Shown in pieces: positions 21,269 to 22,435 of a stretch of 22,435 nt of DNA. The DNA is from Clostridium sp. CAG:302 (GTDB lineage Bacteria; Bacillota_I; Bacilli_A; RF39; UBA660), in NCBI GenBank assembly GCA_000431795.1, contig FR887373.1, positions 245,881 through 268,315 of the forward strand, written 5' to 3'. Position numbers and translations under genes: made by a program. The stretch's first letter is position 1; every line of letters starts with the position of its first letter. Under the pieces are notes generated by a model, which searched no databases, was not told the origin of the DNA, and saw nothing but the letters and a program-made list of their open reading frames with translations.

Positions 21269-21820
21269 ATGGATAAGAAGAAAAAGATTGGATTATATAT
21301 AGTATTTGTTTTATTACTTTGTATAGTAGTAGGGGCCGCTAGTTACGCTTATATTGTTGCTAGAACTAATGAGGGGAATGTAGATAATAATTCTGGTAAG
21401 GTGGATGTTGATTATACTATAACAGAAAATATTACTGGTATTCAGTTAATGCCATCAGAAGATAAATCTGGAGGACTTCATTCAGTAGCGACTGCTAAAA
21501 TAAATAGTGGTAGTGTACCTTCAGCATTTAATATTTATATTACACCTACTAGTATTACAGGACTTAATATTGCTGCTTTGAAATGGGAAGTTGTTGGTAC
21601 TTATAATGGTACTACTGTATATAGTAAGAATGGTAATTTTAGTACTGCAGTTAAAGATACTCCTATTACAATAGTAGATAAATATGAACTTAAGAGTACA
21701 AATACAACATTTGATATTTATATATGGTTAGATGCTAATTTAATTAATACAGCACTTAATGATAATAGATTTACTGCTAAAATAAGTGCTGATACAGTAC
21801 AAATTACTGGTAGTTATTAG
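21269..21820 (+). CDS. TasA/camelysin-like anchored or secreted protein 2
   Basis: 183 residues, starting 4 bases after the previous stop; weak ribosome binding site, so coupling is likely. KKKKIGLYIVFVLLLCIVVGAASYAY is a Lys-start membrane/signal segment like that of the last gene in the window. Then TNEGNVDNNSGKVDVDYTI, IQLMPSEDKSGGLHSVATA and a C-terminal FDIYIWLDANLINTALNDN block, which recurs in the pseudogene that follows as YIWIDGSLVNNDNSND. The shared ends define a paralogous family. Confidence 0.62.
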   Translation: MDKKKKIGLYIVFVLLLCIVVGAASYAYIVARTNEGNVDNNSGKVDVDYTITENITGIQLMPSEDKSGGLHSVATAKINSGSVPSAFNIYITPTSITGLNIAALKWEVVGTYNGTTVYSKNGNFSTAVKDTPITIVDKYELKSTNTTFDIYIWLDANLINTALNDNRFTAKISADTVQITGSY

Positions 21821-21830
21821 GAGGTTATTA

Positions 21831-22222
21831 ATAATAATAGTATCAGTAAATATTACTTATGCTTGGTTATCTTGGTCTGGAGTAGTTAATATATCTGGTA
21901 CTAGTGAATGTTTTGATATTAATTATGTTAAAGGACAAGATATAGGTAGTGATAATAATCCTGCTAATTTTAGTTTAGCAGGTACTTATACTGAAGACTA
22001 TCTTCAGTAATTAAAGTTAACTTAAAAGATACTTATACTATAAGTAATGGTACTGGTAATTTACCTATATATAATAATATAGAAATAAATAATGAAGTAA
22101 AACAGTTAACAGTATATATATGGATAGATGGTAGTTTAGTAAATAATGATAATTCTAATGATATATTATCTAGTGTATATAAAGGAAATATAAGTATGAG
22201 TATAGAAAGTGGTGATAAGTAA
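21831..22222 (+). pseudogene. TasA-like paralog 3, broken (lost start, frameshift)
   Basis: An AGGAGG at 21819-21824 is followed at correct spacing by ATA codons where ATG is expected. The encoded IIIVSVNITYAW keeps only the end of a signal segment. SGVVNISGTSECFDINYVKG and QDIGSDN follow, then the frame stops at 22008-22010. The rest (LSSVIKVNLKDTYTI to YIWIDGSLVNN to SIESGDK) continues in another frame to a TAA at 22220-22222. One base is missing near 21993-22004. An alternative GTG start at 21786 inside the previous gene does not cure the frameshift. The stop overlaps the next ATG (TAATG). Confidence 0.75.
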
Positions 22223-22435
22223 TGAATAAGAAAAAGAAAATATTTTTAATAACTGGTATATCACTCTTAGTATTAATAGCTATAGTTGGGGGAACTTATG
22301 CTTGGTATGTATGGACTACTAGTGATAGTGCTACTACAAAAATAGTTGCAGGAGTAGGAGCTGCTACAGTTACCTTTGATGGAGGAAGTGATATAAATGC
22401 TAATCTAAGACCAGTATCAGATAAAAGTAAAGGTA
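22222..22435 (+). CDS. TasA-like paralog 4, 5' part (runs off the window)
   Basis: ATG overlaps the stop of the preceding pseudogene. The visible 71 residues open with a Lys-rich MNKKKKIFLITG and a hydrophobic helix ending VGGTYAWYVWTT, the same SYAY/TYAW border as its neighbours, then SDSATTKIVAGVGAATVTF and LRPVSDKSKG, which parallels MPSEDKSGG of paralog 2. The gene continues beyond the end. Confidence 0.7.
   Translation, partial: MNKKKKIFLITGISLLVLIAIVGGTYAWYVWTTSDSATTKIVAGVGAATVTFDGGSDINANLRPVSDKSKG

Noticed and set aside
21786..22010. Independent 74-residue gene
   Set aside because: It starts from a GTG inside the previous gene and covers only the first half of a TasA-like paralog that continues in another frame; better described as a pseudogene.

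Overview
The window is a very AT-rich (visibly about 30% GC), mostly plus-strand-coded stretch of a Gram-positive-type bacterial chromosome. Genes use the standard code: TGA is a stop and Trp is TGG. Peptidoglycan genes (a PASTA-type penicillin-binding protein, mraY, ftsW), strong AGGAGG-type ribosome binding sites, TTGACA/TATAAT promoters, an S4 protein without zinc cysteines and tRNAs with encoded CCA point to a low-GC Bacillota, most likely an uncultured intestinal Bacilli lineage. The exact taxon cannot be fixed from this window.

Layout. 1-3256: end of a division/cell-wall cluster. It holds a PBP tail with a PASTA domain, a Fic protein, a decayed copy of the PBP 3' end, a protein-kinase-like protein, and mraY. 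3559-5893, minus strand: a strong promoter drives a ~608-nt structured noncoding RNA identified here as OLE RNA, followed by oapA (its membrane protein partner) and ftsW. 6163-8696: an ABC importer of the NMT1/THI5-SsuABC type. 8718-9380: tRNA-Arg on the minus strand, then a five-tRNA operon (Leu, Ser, fMet, Asp, Phe). 9428-11650: a small accessory patch with a KilA-N protein and a dinD gene broken by two single-base frameshifts. 11841-12609: rpsD with a structured leader. 12822-19650: a large cohesin-containing surface protein, then a Tad-type pilus operon (two TadE-like pseudopilins, TadZ, TadA, TadB, TadC). 19726-20445: a YebC/PmpR-family protein. 20668-22435: a tandem array of TasA/camelysin-like anchored secreted proteins, one of them a pseudogene; the last runs off the window.

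Two observations stand out. First, an OLE RNA-oapA pair sits directly upstream of ftsW. Second, an ~80-105-bp dispersed element occurs five times (3288, 3429, 5988, 11742, 20458). Each copy folds into two hairpins whose stems vary by compensatory changes. All ten hairpins keep the same sub-apical signature (AG-Y-C...G-U-CU, a pyrimidine-U mismatch capped by a C-G pair), and each copy ends in a conserved TATATATAAG-type tail. Four of the five copies lie immediately 3' of a housekeeping gene in that gene's orientation. I do not recognise this family; it is the best candidate here for an undescribed element.

Together the region mixes cell-wall synthesis, translation and surface-structure functions, with small insertions (fic, kilA-N/dinD) between core genes.
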